Source: Villigracilis sp024434165 (lineage in GTDB: Bacteria > Chloroflexota > Anaerolineae > Anaerolineales > Villigracilaceae). From it: 64,000 bases of DNA. Of this stretch, positions 41,819 to 50,886 are shown piece after piece. The notes under the pieces are model-generated. The model ran no database searches and was not told the DNA's origin. It saw only the letters and a list, made by a program, of their open reading frames with translations. The DNA is taken from assembly GCA_030263665.1 (NCBI GenBank), contig SZPK01000006.1, positions 124,001 through 188,000 of the forward strand, read 5' to 3'. Made by a program: the position numbers and the translations under genes. Positions within the stretch are counted from its first letter, which is position 1, and each line of letters opens with the position of its first letter.

Positions 41819-42709
41819 TCATCGCCGGCTCCGCCCAACCGCCAGCATCTTGTTGCGGATCGGAAAGACGAGAAAGAACAAACGCACGAATGGCAGCAGC
41901 AGCCTCACCAACAGGTTCGATTTGACCAGTTTTTTCAGGTAAAAGCTGTAAGGGAAGGAAAGTTCATGAAAGCGCCTCAATTCCACCACCTCCAAACCCG
42001 CCGCCTCCAGCGCGGACCTCATCTCCGCTAGTGAGAAGATTTGCTTGTGCCCGAATGGCTTGGCGGAATACATCGCGTTCAAAAAGGTCGGGTATTTCCC
42101 GCCTGAGACCTTGTAAGTGAACTCCCCAAAGCGGTGATAGAACGCATCGCGGCAGGGCGTGTCAATCAACAGGATGCCGCCCGGTTTGAGCGTCTCTGCC
42201 GCGGCGCGCAGGGTGGCAAGCGGGTAATTCACATGCTCGATCACATCCCAAAGCGTCACCACATCGAACGCGCCGCGATACGCGCGCCAATATTCGTCCT
42301 CGATCGGGCGTTTGACGATCTCCAGCCCGTGCCTGGTCTTTGCATAATAAGCGCGCGAGTCGCTCAATTCGATGCCCATGCACTTCGCGCCTGCCTCCTT
42401 CATCTTCGAGAGGAACAAGCCGCCGCCGCAGCCGATATCCAACACCTTGCTGTTGGCGATTGTCCCATTTCGCCGGACCGCCCTCACCTGGTTTTCGATT
42501 CGCTCCGGGTTCGATTGCAGGGACGTTTCGATATAGACGATCTCCTCGTCCGTCAAGCCGCTGCCGTCAATCTCCGGCACGATTTCCTCCACCGGGTCGA
42601 GGTGATTCACATAATGAAAACCGCCCGGCGAAACGAACACATTCGCGCCGGATAATTGATATTTCGGCTTGCCGCCGGTTTGGTGTTTTAGTTCGTCGAA
42701 GTTTTCCAT
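41819..42709 (-). CDS. Class I SAM-dependent methyltransferase
   Basis: 296 residues. SAM-binding motif VLDIGCGGGLFLSKM at about 92-106, acidic strand end GIELSD, LWDVIEHV (motif IV region) and LKPGGILLIDTP (post-motif). Of the UbiG/BioC-like type often acting on lipids or sugars. The C-terminal 60 residues have two hydrophobic helices (LLVRLLLPFVRLFFLVF) that may touch the membrane. N-terminal part up to 50 contains a FVSPGGFHYVNHLDP element, as in methyltransferases with a leading zinc-less cap. Substrate unknown. Confidence 0.85.
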   Translation of the reverse strand: MENFDELKHQTGGKPKYQLSGANVFVSPGGFHYVNHLDPVEEIVPEIDGSGLTDEEIVYIETSLQSNPERIENQVRAVRRNGTIANSKVLDIGCGGGLFLSKMKEAGAKCMGIELSDSRAYYAKTRHGLEIVKRPIEDEYWRAYRGAFDVVTLWDVIEHVNYPLATLRAAAETLKPGGILLIDTPCRDAFYHRFGEFTYKVSGGKYPTFLNAMYSAKPFGHKQIFSLAEMRSALEAAGLEVVELRRFHELSFPYSFYLKKLVKSNLLVRLLLPFVRLFFLVFPIRNKMLAVGRSRR

Positions 42710-42778
42710 GGTTTCACTGTACCGCAGGATTTATCTTGCGAGCGGGGGTACGAAATAAATTTCGCGGTGCAAATCACG

Positions 42779-43366
42779 TCACCTGATTTTATCAAGGATG
42801 ACCGGCACACTGACGGGATACTCTGCGCTTTCGGTGGAGACATCCAACCTGAGGACGTTTTCCTCCGGCAGGGACGCCAGCCACTCGCGGATGAATCCCT
42901 CCAACAGAGCCGCATCGTCACTGGACGCGATGTTGATTCTGTTTCTGGCAGCGAGTCTCTCGCGGACGGTTTGGGCGTCTGCGCTGAGGGCGATGACCAA
43001 CTCTGGAGGGGGGAGCAGGCTCCGGGTCCACGTGTGGAAGCGGCGGCACAGGTCGAATTCCGCGTCGTTGAGCCAGCCCCGGGCGTGGAAGAGGCGGGTG
43101 AATCCGTAAAAATCCAGGTCGAAGCCGCCGTCCATCAAGGCGGGCTTGCCGCTTGCACGCAGGCTGCGTTCCTGTTCGGCGCGGTGGAGCAGGTAATCCA
43201 TCTGGTTGGCGAGCGCGTATTTTTTATTCTGCTTGAAGAGCGCCTGGAACGGACGTTCCTCGTGTTGTTCGTAGGCGGTGGCGAAGTCGTGCCTTTTGCA
43301 AAGCGCGCTCATGAGCGTCGTCTTGCCCACGCCGCTTGCCCCAACGATGACAATCAGTTTGTTCAT
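42779..43366 (-). CDS. Deoxynucleoside kinase-like protein
   Basis: 195 residues from the ATG at 43366; longer frames overlap the divergent gene. P-loop GASGVGKTT at about 9-17, QMDYLLHRAEQ, MDGGFDLDFYGFTRL (DRS/ERS-like region), and a LID-like RLAARNRIN. Length and order fit the deoxyadenosine/deoxycytidine kinase (dNK) family, but the substrate-site ERS motif is altered, so another small-molecule kinase is possible. Confidence 0.75.
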   Translation of the reverse strand: MNKLIVIVGASGVGKTTLMSALCKRHDFATAYEQHEERPFQALFKQNKKYALANQMDYLLHRAEQERSLRASGKPALMDGGFDLDFYGFTRLFHARGWLNDAEFDLCRRFHTWTRSLLPPPELVIALSADAQTVRERLAARNRINIASSDDAALLEGFIREWLASLPEENVLRLDVSTESAEYPVSVPVILDKIR

Positions 43367-43438
43367 GCGCTGTCTGTTATAGCACAGGGACGAATCCGTT
43401 ACAAGTAAAAGTTGGTTTCCGAAACCGGATGGTTTTCG

Positions 43439-43444
43439 TATAAA
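43439..43444 (+). promoter_or_regulatory. -10 box giving a leaderless start
   Basis: TATAAA ends 6 nt before the ATG at 43451; no ribosome-binding site in between. It supports 43451 rather than 43412 as start. Confidence 0.4.
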
Positions 43445-43450
43445 ATATCC

Positions 43451-43939
43451 ATGCCCGAGGAGACGAATTTGACGAAGCCCATTGATCTGACCTCCGACGA
43501 CCCGATTTTGGAACGCTTGAATTTCAAGCCGTATCGCAACATGGTGGTGAGGCGGGCGGTCCCGTTTGTGCCGAAACCGGACGAGCCGCAGACGATGGAG
43601 GTGAAGACGCCCTGGGGTTCCATGCTGACGGCAAAACGGGGGGATTTCCTGGTCAGCGAACTGGATTCGCCAAACGATTGCTGGCCCGTGGACGCCAAGA
43701 TTTTCGATGAGACTTATGTTGTCGTAGGACCCGGTCTGTGCGTGAAGCGGGCGGTGACGATGCTCGTGCCGTTGAGCGAAGTCACGAACGGCGACGAAGA
43801 CCGGCTGGTGACGGTGCATACCCTCGAAGGACCCGAGACCGTGCGCGCGGGAGATTTCTTCCTCGCCAGGGGGGTGAAAGGCGAAATATGGCCCTACCCA
43901 AAGGAAAAAGTGTTGGCAAAAATGAGACCCGTCGAATAG
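43451..43939 (+). CDS. Small protein with two PGD-type modules
   Basis: 162 residues from the ATG at 43451. Two similar modules: about 70-105 with AKRGDFLVSELDSPNDCWPV and 128-160 with VRAGDFFLARGVKGEIWPYP. Each has the order (R/A)GDF-L-x(6-10)-WP and a Tyr/Lys-rich end, suggesting an internal duplication of a beta unit. No signal or membrane segment. Not recognised as a named family. Confidence 0.65.
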   Translation: MPEETNLTKPIDLTSDDPILERLNFKPYRNMVVRRAVPFVPKPDEPQTMEVKTPWGSMLTAKRGDFLVSELDSPNDCWPVDAKIFDETYVVVGPGLCVKRAVTMLVPLSEVTNGDEDRLVTVHTLEGPETVRAGDFFLARGVKGEIWPYPKEKVLAKMRPVE

Positions 43940-43957
43940 CGGCGGGTCTCATTTTTT
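43921..43957 (+). terminator. Terminator overlapping the end of the previous gene
   Basis: Stem AATGAGACCCGTCG (43921-43934) with CGGCGGGTCTCATT (43940-43953), then T-run. The last codons of the gene form the left arm. Confidence 0.85.
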
Positions 43958-44059
43958 GTGCATTACTGATGTTGCGCAGCAGGGGCGACTCTTTCTTGAC
44001 AGATTGGCTGCTTGTTTTGCCCAAATGGGCAGCCTCTGCGATGAAATCGCGTAAGGTGA

Positions 44060-46477
44060 TTACTTCTTTTCCATCGCATGGATTTTCTTCACCGGCTTGG
44101 AGTGGGAAGAGGCTGGCTTGGCGTCCAGGATGAGGCGTTCGAGGGCGTTATCTATGACGTTGTAGATGAACTTCGACGGGTTGATGAACTCGACCATGCC
44201 GCCCGTATCGCGCATTAGTTCGATCATGTGCCGCGTCAGGTGAATGTCGCGGTCGCCGCTGAGGATGGTCTCGTTTGCGACGGCGATCAACCGCACCTTG
44301 CCGATGCCCCCGCGCCCGAGCGCCGAGTAGAGCGCCCAGCGGTTGTTGCGCTCGTACAGGTTGTCGCCTTCCTTTGGCGCTCCCAGCACTTCATGCTGGT
44401 TGATCTCGCTCACCAGCGGGTGGTTGCGAATCTTGTAGAAGCGGTCCACCCATGTTTCGCCGGCGGGCGAGATGAACTCCCTCACGTAGGAGGAATCGGA
44501 CATCGGCAGGTATACCTTGACCTTCAAACCCATTTCAGTGCACAGCTCGGCAAAGATGATCTCGCTTCCCGCCGAGAGACCGGCGAGAAATGCGCGGTCG
44601 TCCGGTCCGGGTTTGAACTTGTCCAGTTTTTTGCGAATCTCCTGGCGGATTTCGCTTTCCTTATCCGCCGGGAAGACCTTCTTGCTCTTGCGGGGATAAT
44701 CCACCATGTAGCCGGTGAACAGCAGCGCGCGCCCGCCGTCCTTCTTTGCCTTGCGCGTTTTCCTGGCAGGCGAGAGGTCTCCCGATTCCCCGTAACTGAC
44801 GCGGGCGATTTCCTCTTCGATCAATTTGATGCTCGCGTTCACAAAGCGCGTGCGCAAACCGACCGCCTTGAGAATCTCCAGCTGGGCAAGGGATGAGTTC
44901 AGGAAGAAGAGATTCCGGCGCGAGGCGGTGATCGCCTTGCGGTAGGCGCGGATGATCGAATCAATGTCGTCCGAGGTGAGCAGTTTCAACTCGGCGTAGG
45001 AGACCAGCGTCCAGTAATCGGCTTTGTCGCCTTCGATTACGATGCGGCTCTCCAAACCGAAGAGCAGGGTGTTGCGCAGGCTGGGCAGGGTTTTGCGGAT
45101 GCGCGCAATATCGGGGTCGGGCGATTTATTGGCGCCGAGTTTGTCGGCGAGATGGACGGCGAGCATCGAGAGGGTGAAGGCGTTGATGCCGGGATAATAA
45201 TCGTTCAGGTCCAGCTTGAAACCCTTCATGTAAATATCCACGGACTTGATCAGCCAGTGATAGGAATCGAACGCCTGTTTGAGCCGCTCGGCGGGGTTGC
45301 GCACCTTTTTCCAGGATTCCGTCCACATCTCCTTGTAGATGCGTCCCAGGTAGGTGATGGAATTACTGTCGTTGGGGTGATCCTTGAGCAGGTTTTCGAT
45401 TTTGATGATGGCTTCATCCACGCGCCCGATGCGGTTGAGGTGGAACGCCTCTTCGCGGCGGAATTCCAGGTTGGCGGAATTGACCTCCAATCCCTTGCGG
45501 TACTGCGCCAGCGCCAGTTCATGCCTGCCCAGGTTGGCGAGCGCCCGCCCCACGTCGCTGATGGCTTCCTCGCGGATGAGCGGGTTGCGGATCTCTTCCG
45601 TGAGCAGGAGGATGTCGCCGATGTGTTTTTGCCGCTGGGCGATGTTGACCTTTTCTTTCCATTCGTTGTACTCGCGCCAGAAGCCGGTTGCCAGCGGGGT
45701 TTGCAGGCTTTTGCGTTCGGGCTCCTTTAAGCCGGAAAGCAGGTTATAGATGGGACTGTGAATCGCATCGCGGTCGGACGCCCAGGTATCCCGGACCATG
45801 CGGGCGATGGCTTTGATGTCGCTGCGGATGTAATCCGGGTCCGGTTCGCCCTCGCGGGTGATGTGGTACGGCAGGGTGCGCACGTTGAAGATGTCGAACG
45901 GCATGTAGGCGCGTCCCGCCTGGATGTGAACCACGCCTCTTTTGCGCAGGGCGTGGCGGATGCCCAACTCGTAGAAGGCGTTGGCGTTGTCAATGCTCAG
46001 GTCGCAGAGGACCATATCCGCGAGCAGGAGTTCCTGGAACATGTCGGTGAGGATGTCGCCGGAGGCGGTCTCTTCATCCGCGCGGAAGGGTTCGAAGCCC
46101 GCTTCCTCCAGCGCGGGTTTGATCAGGATGTTGTAAATGGCGTTGAAGTCGAAGGGTTGACCGTCTGCGCCTTTTTTCTTTCCAAACGGCATAACGACGA
46201 AAGCGTGCGGGCGCACTTCCGGGTGCAGGGGTCCCGAATCAATTTCCGGGGAGGGCAGCGCCGTGGTCTTCGCAGCAGCCTGCGCGTCCGGCGCGGAGGC
46301 GGGCTGGCTGGCGTTCGCAATTTTGGCTGCCTGGGCTGGGTCCTGTCCCGTCTCTTCCTCTTTGGCGGGAGGAGCCGACGCAGCGGGCGGGGGCGTTGCG
46401 ATCAGCGAAACAGCCGGACCGGGTTTCTCGGTCTCGGTCGTTTCGGTCTTGGTGGTCTTGCCGTTTGTTTCGGTCAT
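44060..46477 (-). CDS. Deoxyribosyltransferase/TIR-like - TPR (DUF4071) - SLOG-like protein
   Basis: 805 residues from the ATG at 46477 (GGAG upstream). Residues 1-88 are Ala/Pro-rich and disordered. 90-215: a nucleoside 2-deoxyribosyltransferase/TIR-like Rossmann domain, HAFVVMPFGKK, FRADEETASGDILTD, ADMVLCDLSIDNANAFYELG with E170 as likely catalytic residue. 280-470: TPR and DUF4071-type helices, including DYYPGINAFTLSML. 582-690: ALLFTGYMVDYP, then GLSAGSEIIFAELCTEMGLKVKVYLP, which resembles SLOG-type nucleotide-binding domains. The last 100 residues hold VRLIAVANETILSGDRDIH. Such parts process or sense NAD-like or nucleotide signals. Fourth gene of the TIR/SLATT unit, 28 nt after the SLATT gene. 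Confidence 0.8.
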   Translation of the reverse strand: MTETNGKTTKTETTETEKPGPAVSLIATPPPAASAPPAKEEETGQDPAQAAKIANASQPASAPDAQAAAKTTALPSPEIDSGPLHPEVRPHAFVVMPFGKKKGADGQPFDFNAIYNILIKPALEEAGFEPFRADEETASGDILTDMFQELLLADMVLCDLSIDNANAFYELGIRHALRKRGVVHIQAGRAYMPFDIFNVRTLPYHITREGEPDPDYIRSDIKAIARMVRDTWASDRDAIHSPIYNLLSGLKEPERKSLQTPLATGFWREYNEWKEKVNIAQRQKHIGDILLLTEEIRNPLIREEAISDVGRALANLGRHELALAQYRKGLEVNSANLEFRREEAFHLNRIGRVDEAIIKIENLLKDHPNDSNSITYLGRIYKEMWTESWKKVRNPAERLKQAFDSYHWLIKSVDIYMKGFKLDLNDYYPGINAFTLSMLAVHLADKLGANKSPDPDIARIRKTLPSLRNTLLFGLESRIVIEGDKADYWTLVSYAELKLLTSDDIDSIIRAYRKAITASRRNLFFLNSSLAQLEILKAVGLRTRFVNASIKLIEEEIARVSYGESGDLSPARKTRKAKKDGGRALLFTGYMVDYPRKSKKVFPADKESEIRQEIRKKLDKFKPGPDDRAFLAGLSAGSEIIFAELCTEMGLKVKVYLPMSDSSYVREFISPAGETWVDRFYKIRNHPLVSEINQHEVLGAPKEGDNLYERNNRWALYSALGRGGIGKVRLIAVANETILSGDRDIHLTRHMIELMRDTGGMVEFINPSKFIYNVIDNALERLILDAKPASSHSKPVKKIHAMEKK

Positions 46478-46505
46478 GATATTCTCCGATTCCAGGAACG
46501 CGGAA

Positions 46506-47846
46506 TCAACCTTTTGCCTCGCTGGTCTTCGGGAAACGTGCAAGCAGGTTGTTCAGCACGGGGCGCGGGGTGTTGCCGCTGATTTCAACGTCCTTGTACT
46601 CGCCCGCAATCTCTTCGAGCGAAGAGGACAAGCCGAATCGTTCCGCGATGTTTTCGGTAAACTCGCGGATCGCATCCCTCATCGCCGCCAGTTCCGCCTG
46701 CACGACTTCAGACGCGGCTTCCTCGGCGAGCGTGCCCAGCGCCTCTTCGAATTTCTCGGTGAGCGAATCTGCCGCCTCTTTCATGGCTTCGGAGGCGTAG
46801 CCGGCGACGGCATCTTCCATACCTTTGCGGAGGCGGCGGTCGGTCTCGCGCTGCTCCTGAATGATGCGGTTGATGAGGCTGGCTTCCTCGTCCAGGCTGG
46901 ATTCCTTGAGCGCCTCCTGCATGGCTTTGATGTATTCCACGTTGCGGCTCCAGAGGATATCCTCGGTGGAGTTGACCATTCTGTAGAACTCGCTGCGGGT
47001 GCGTTCCTCGGCTTCGAGGTTTTTCCAATGATCGGAGATGATGTTTAACTCCATGATGACCTTGCTGTAATTGCGCACGACCAGGTCGAGGTTCTTCAAC
47101 TCCTGCCAGCCGAGGAGCGTAGTGGTGATGGATGCGGTCAGTGCAACCCACAGCGCCAGGGTGCTGTAGGTGCTGCTGAACGCCGCCAGAAATGCACCCG
47201 CCGCGCCGGAGAGCAGGATCAAAACCTGGAGTTGAGTTCTTTCCCGCTGCTTTTGGTTGATCTTTTTGACGTGCCAGTTCAGTTCGTTTTCGAGACGGTA
47301 TTTGAAGTATTCATCCCCGGTCAGGTCTTTGAAGCCGGGGTCGCAGTTCGGGTATTTGGGGTCGAAGCGGGGCGGCGGCGGCACGTCGCCTTTGTAGGCT
47401 TCCATCACCAGTTCGCCGTTCATGCCGCGATAGACGGAGCGCTGGATTTTGGCGAGCCTTTTTTCGAGCCATTCGCGCCGCCTGGGGTTGCCCTGCAGGA
47501 TCGTCCTGTACAGGTAAATATCCTTCAGGGTTTCTTCCGCGCCCGCGCGCGCGATCAGCCAGTCTCCGGTGGCGAAGAATTTGCTGGTAAACGCCGCCAA
47601 TGCCGAGGCGAGGATGGGAGCCGCGATCAGCAGAATTTGGAGCGTCAGTTTGCCCGCCCTGGGGAGATCGTCCGGGTAACCGGTGTAGAGGATGGCGAAC
47701 AGGGTTGCCAGCACGCCGAGGACGGCGATCCACTGCCTGAGCCGTGAGTACGCCGACGTGCGTTTGACCGATGTGGCGTCGTACTGGGCGAATTTTCGCC
47801 AGGCAACTTCCAAAATGGGGGTGATGTTCTGTTCCTTGTTTTCCAT
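46506..47846 (-). CDS. SLATT/DUF4231-type four-helix membrane protein
   Basis: 446 residues from the ATG at 47846 (AAGGAG 8 nt upstream). Two pairs of membrane helices: about 38-57 and 68-92, and 206-225 with 228-247, each with a preceding amphipathic helix, like two SLATT (2TM effector) or DUF4231 units. From 250 on a long helical, charged part with coiled-coil potential (SLINRIIQEQRETDRRLR). SLATT proteins were defined next to SLOG and SMODS nucleotide systems, where they are thought to open the membrane when triggered. Here it stands between a TIR gene and a SLOG-like gene, 28 nt from each, which fits that role. Pore formation is inference. Confidence 0.75.
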   Translation of the reverse strand: MENKEQNITPILEVAWRKFAQYDATSVKRTSAYSRLRQWIAVLGVLATLFAILYTGYPDDLPRAGKLTLQILLIAAPILASALAAFTSKFFATGDWLIARAGAEETLKDIYLYRTILQGNPRRREWLEKRLAKIQRSVYRGMNGELVMEAYKGDVPPPPRFDPKYPNCDPGFKDLTGDEYFKYRLENELNWHVKKINQKQRERTQLQVLILLSGAAGAFLAAFSSTYSTLALWVALTASITTTLLGWQELKNLDLVVRNYSKVIMELNIISDHWKNLEAEERTRSEFYRMVNSTEDILWSRNVEYIKAMQEALKESSLDEEASLINRIIQEQRETDRRLRKGMEDAVAGYASEAMKEAADSLTEKFEEALGTLAEEAASEVVQAELAAMRDAIREFTENIAERFGLSSSLEEIAGEYKDVEISGNTPRPVLNNLLARFPKTSEAKG

Positions 47847-47874
47847 GTTCAGCACTCCTTGTTTCCTGTGCGGT

Positions 47875-50868
47875 TTACGGCAGCGCCGGGCACAGAAGGT
47901 GATATTCGTCCTCATTGAAGAAGAATTCCCACTGGCTTGGGTTCAGGTTCCTCACCAGGCGGGAGCAGGCGGAATTGACCAGTTCCTCGGTTGCGATGGG
48001 CGTGAGCAGGTCCACATCCCAGAATTGGACGATCTTGCGGGAGACGGTGGCGAGCAGTTGACCATCGGGCGAGAAACTGACCCCGGCAACCGAATCGCCG
48101 TGCGGGATGCGCATCACTTCCTGACCGGTGGACAGGTCCCACAAATAGACGTAGCCGTCATCGCCGCCGGAAGCGAGCCATTGTTTTCTGGAATTGAAAT
48201 CGAGCGAAGTGATTCGCCCGTCCTGCAGGAAGCGGTAGCGCGGCGCGCTGAAGGTCTGCTCGTTCATATCCCAGATGTTGATGCTGCCCTCCGAGGTGGT
48301 GGTCGCCAGCCAGTTGCCTTCGCTGTTGAAGTTCAACGAGCGGATGCGCCCCACCTGCTTCAGCACAGCGGCTTCCTTGTTGGCGCCGGTATCCCACAGG
48401 ACGATCTTGTTGGTCAGCCCGATCGCCAGGATGGAATCCCTGGGGCTGTACGCCGAAGTGAAGGCTGTTTCCTCGAACGGGATGCTGTTCGCCAGTTGAC
48501 CGGTCTCGATATCCCAGATGTAGACGATGCGGTTGCCTTCGTTGGTGGTGGCAAGCCGTTTGCCGTCCGGGCTGATGGCGAGCCCGCTGATGTTCGAATC
48601 GTGCGGAAGCGTGTGCAGTACCCCGGTTTCCAGGTTGTAAAGCAGGGCGCGCGGATTGCCCGTCTCCGAATTGATCGAAATGGCGACCCATTTTGAATCC
48701 GGGCTGATCTTGGTCTGCGCGCTGTTCTCATCGAAGGTGAGGACCGGATCGCCCAAGCCGCCTTCGTGAAGCGTGGTGATCTCGCCGGCGGGAATCTGCC
48801 AGAGTTTTTTGTCGTTCGTGTTGATGAGAACCCAGTTCCCGGCGGGGTCGAACTTTGCTTTGTTGGCGCGCTGGGGGAATTCGATGATGCCCACGCGCGC
48901 ATAAAGGGAGGAGATATCCCAAATGGTGATGTTCCCGCTCCGGTCGCCGGCGATGAGGCGTTTTCCATCCGGGCTGAAGGCGAGCGCGGAGCCGGTATCG
49001 TCGAGGAAGGGTTCGAGCATCAGCGCGCCCGATTGCGCATCCCAGACGCGGACGCTCAAATCGGAGCCGGTGCTGGCGATCCAGTTCCCATCCGGGCTGA
49101 CCTCCACTTTTTGGACGAAACTGCCGTGATACATGCGGATTGTCTCCACGCCGGTTTCCGCGTCAAAGACCCGCACGATCTTATCGTCCGATGTGGTGGC
49201 GAACCAGGAACTATCCGGCGCGAAGGCGACATCTCTCACCCAGTCTGGATGTTTGAGGATGTGAGTCTGCCGCCCGGATTCCGCCCTGGCGATGCGGGCG
49301 GTGCTGTCTGCGCTGATGGAGACCATGATTTTGCCGTCCGGGCTGATCGCCGTATCGAACACTTCCGCATCGTGATAGGGTCCCGGTTGGAGTACGCCGG
49401 TCGAGACCTTCCACAAACGCACCCTGCCGTTCTTCATGCCGATGCTCAGCCATTCGCCGTTGGGGTGGAATTTGACGACGTTGACCGGTCCGTTGGAAAA
49501 ATTGAACGTATAGACGGTACGCCGCAAATCGAGGTTGATGACCACGACCAGTTCGTTTTCCAGCCCGCCGACGAGGACCTTGTTCTTCGCATTGATGTCA
49601 ATATCGAGCACCGGCGACTCATAGTTGAGGATGGTGTTGAGGCTGCCGCTTTCAAAATCCCACAGACGAATCGTGCCGTCCTTGCTGGCGGTGATCAGCA
49701 GGCGGTTGTCGCTCGTGACGAGGGCGTCGGTCACGTCGCCATCGTGCTGGACGCAGTATTCCTTCCCGGCGGTCATGCTCCACACACAGGCGGTATCGTC
49801 GGCGCTGGCAGAGACGATAAATTGCCCGTCCCCGCTCACGCTGATGTTCCAGATCCTGCCGGTGTGCCGCATCTGTCCCGCCGGAATTGCCATGCGGCTG
49901 AGGTTGTTCCGCAATACGTCCTCGGCTTCGGTGGATGGAAAGCGTTCGAGTGATTCGAGGGCAAGCAGGGTGCTGGTATCCAATTCGCCGGGGCGTCCGC
50001 TATAGGTGCGCGCCTGCGCCGCGCTGCGCTGCGCCTTGGCTTCGTTCTCGTTCTGCAGCGCCCGTTTTTCGCTTTCCTCCGCCAGCGCCCGCTGCATGTT
50101 GGCGAACTCCGCGTTGGCTTGGGCTTCGACGGCGTTTTTCTTTGCGCGTTCTTCGCTTTCCACGGACTGAATCCACAACCGAATGGCAAACATCAGCGCG
50201 ATGATGCTCACGACCAGCATGATGCCGAATGTGAACGTGTATCGTCTCTGCCGTTTGGATGCATACTCGCGGCAGGCGCGGATATACTCGGCTTGCAGGG
50301 GCGTGACCTGCCGCCTTTCATCCTCCGTTGATTCCGCCATCCACTGCTCGGCTTCTTCGAGCGAAGAACCGCCCAGCAGGTAGCCCGGATTTTCCTTCTT
50401 CTGTTTCCATTGCACGGCGCGTTGAAGCAGGTTGGTGTGCTGCCGAACCCACTCAAGGTCGGTCAGGACCGTTTCCACCAGTTTGGGGATGACCTCCCTG
50501 AAGTTTTCCTTTTTGGGCCGCATGAAGACCCAGTTCGTGGACGAAAGCCTGGGATGCAGTTTCGTCCGTTTCTCCGGCTCGTGATACACAACCGGAATGA
50601 TCTTTTTATTCAACTGGAGCGCGATCTCCAGTTCCTGGTAGCAATACTTGGATTTGAGGGAATCGGGCGTGATGATGAAGATGAACGCATCGGAGGACTC
50701 GATGGCGGTTGTGATGGTCGCCATCCAGTCCGCGCTGAAGGGGATGCCCTCCCAGTCCACCCATGCTTCGATGCCCGCCTCATCAATGGCGGCGTTCAGT
50801 TTTCGCACAAAACTTTTGTTTTTGCGCGAATACGAGATGAAGACCTGAGTCTTTCGTTTTTCAGCCAT
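47875..50868 (-). CDS. TIR domain - membrane helix - WD40 propeller protein
   Basis: 997 residues. TIR domain at 6-140: QVFISYSRKNKSFVRKL, AWVDWEGIPFS, and SKYCYQELEIAL, in which E79 is at the place of the NADase glutamate. A linker with PLQAEYIRACREYASKRQRR leads to one membrane helix (211-233), a coiled coil (236-290), and WD40 repeats from about 335 to 985 (DDTACVWSM, DGTIRLWDF, DLSVRVWDA and others), enough for two propellers. This build is known in cyanobacteria and Chloroflexota. The WD40 part would recognise a trigger and the TIR would act on NAD or make a signal. It lies 18 nt behind the peptidase gene and 28 nt ahead of the SLATT gene. Confidence 0.9.
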   Translation of the reverse strand: MAEKRKTQVFISYSRKNKSFVRKLNAAIDEAGIEAWVDWEGIPFSADWMATITTAIESSDAFIFIITPDSLKSKYCYQELEIALQLNKKIIPVVYHEPEKRTKLHPRLSSTNWVFMRPKKENFREVIPKLVETVLTDLEWVRQHTNLLQRAVQWKQKKENPGYLLGGSSLEEAEQWMAESTEDERRQVTPLQAEYIRACREYASKRQRRYTFTFGIMLVVSIIALMFAIRLWIQSVESEERAKKNAVEAQANAEFANMQRALAEESEKRALQNENEAKAQRSAAQARTYSGRPGELDTSTLLALESLERFPSTEAEDVLRNNLSRMAIPAGQMRHTGRIWNISVSGDGQFIVSASADDTACVWSMTAGKEYCVQHDGDVTDALVTSDNRLLITASKDGTIRLWDFESGSLNTILNYESPVLDIDINAKNKVLVGGLENELVVVINLDLRRTVYTFNFSNGPVNVVKFHPNGEWLSIGMKNGRVRLWKVSTGVLQPGPYHDAEVFDTAISPDGKIMVSISADSTARIARAESGRQTHILKHPDWVRDVAFAPDSSWFATTSDDKIVRVFDAETGVETIRMYHGSFVQKVEVSPDGNWIASTGSDLSVRVWDAQSGALMLEPFLDDTGSALAFSPDGKRLIAGDRSGNITIWDISSLYARVGIIEFPQRANKAKFDPAGNWVLINTNDKKLWQIPAGEITTLHEGGLGDPVLTFDENSAQTKISPDSKWVAISINSETGNPRALLYNLETGVLHTLPHDSNISGLAISPDGKRLATTNEGNRIVYIWDIETGQLANSIPFEETAFTSAYSPRDSILAIGLTNKIVLWDTGANKEAAVLKQVGRIRSLNFNSEGNWLATTTSEGSINIWDMNEQTFSAPRYRFLQDGRITSLDFNSRKQWLASGGDDGYVYLWDLSTGQEVMRIPHGDSVAGVSFSPDGQLLATVSRKIVQFWDVDLLTPIATEELVNSACSRLVRNLNPSQWEFFFNEDEYHLLCPALP

Positions 50869-50886
50869 TAAGCCGGAATCATACGG

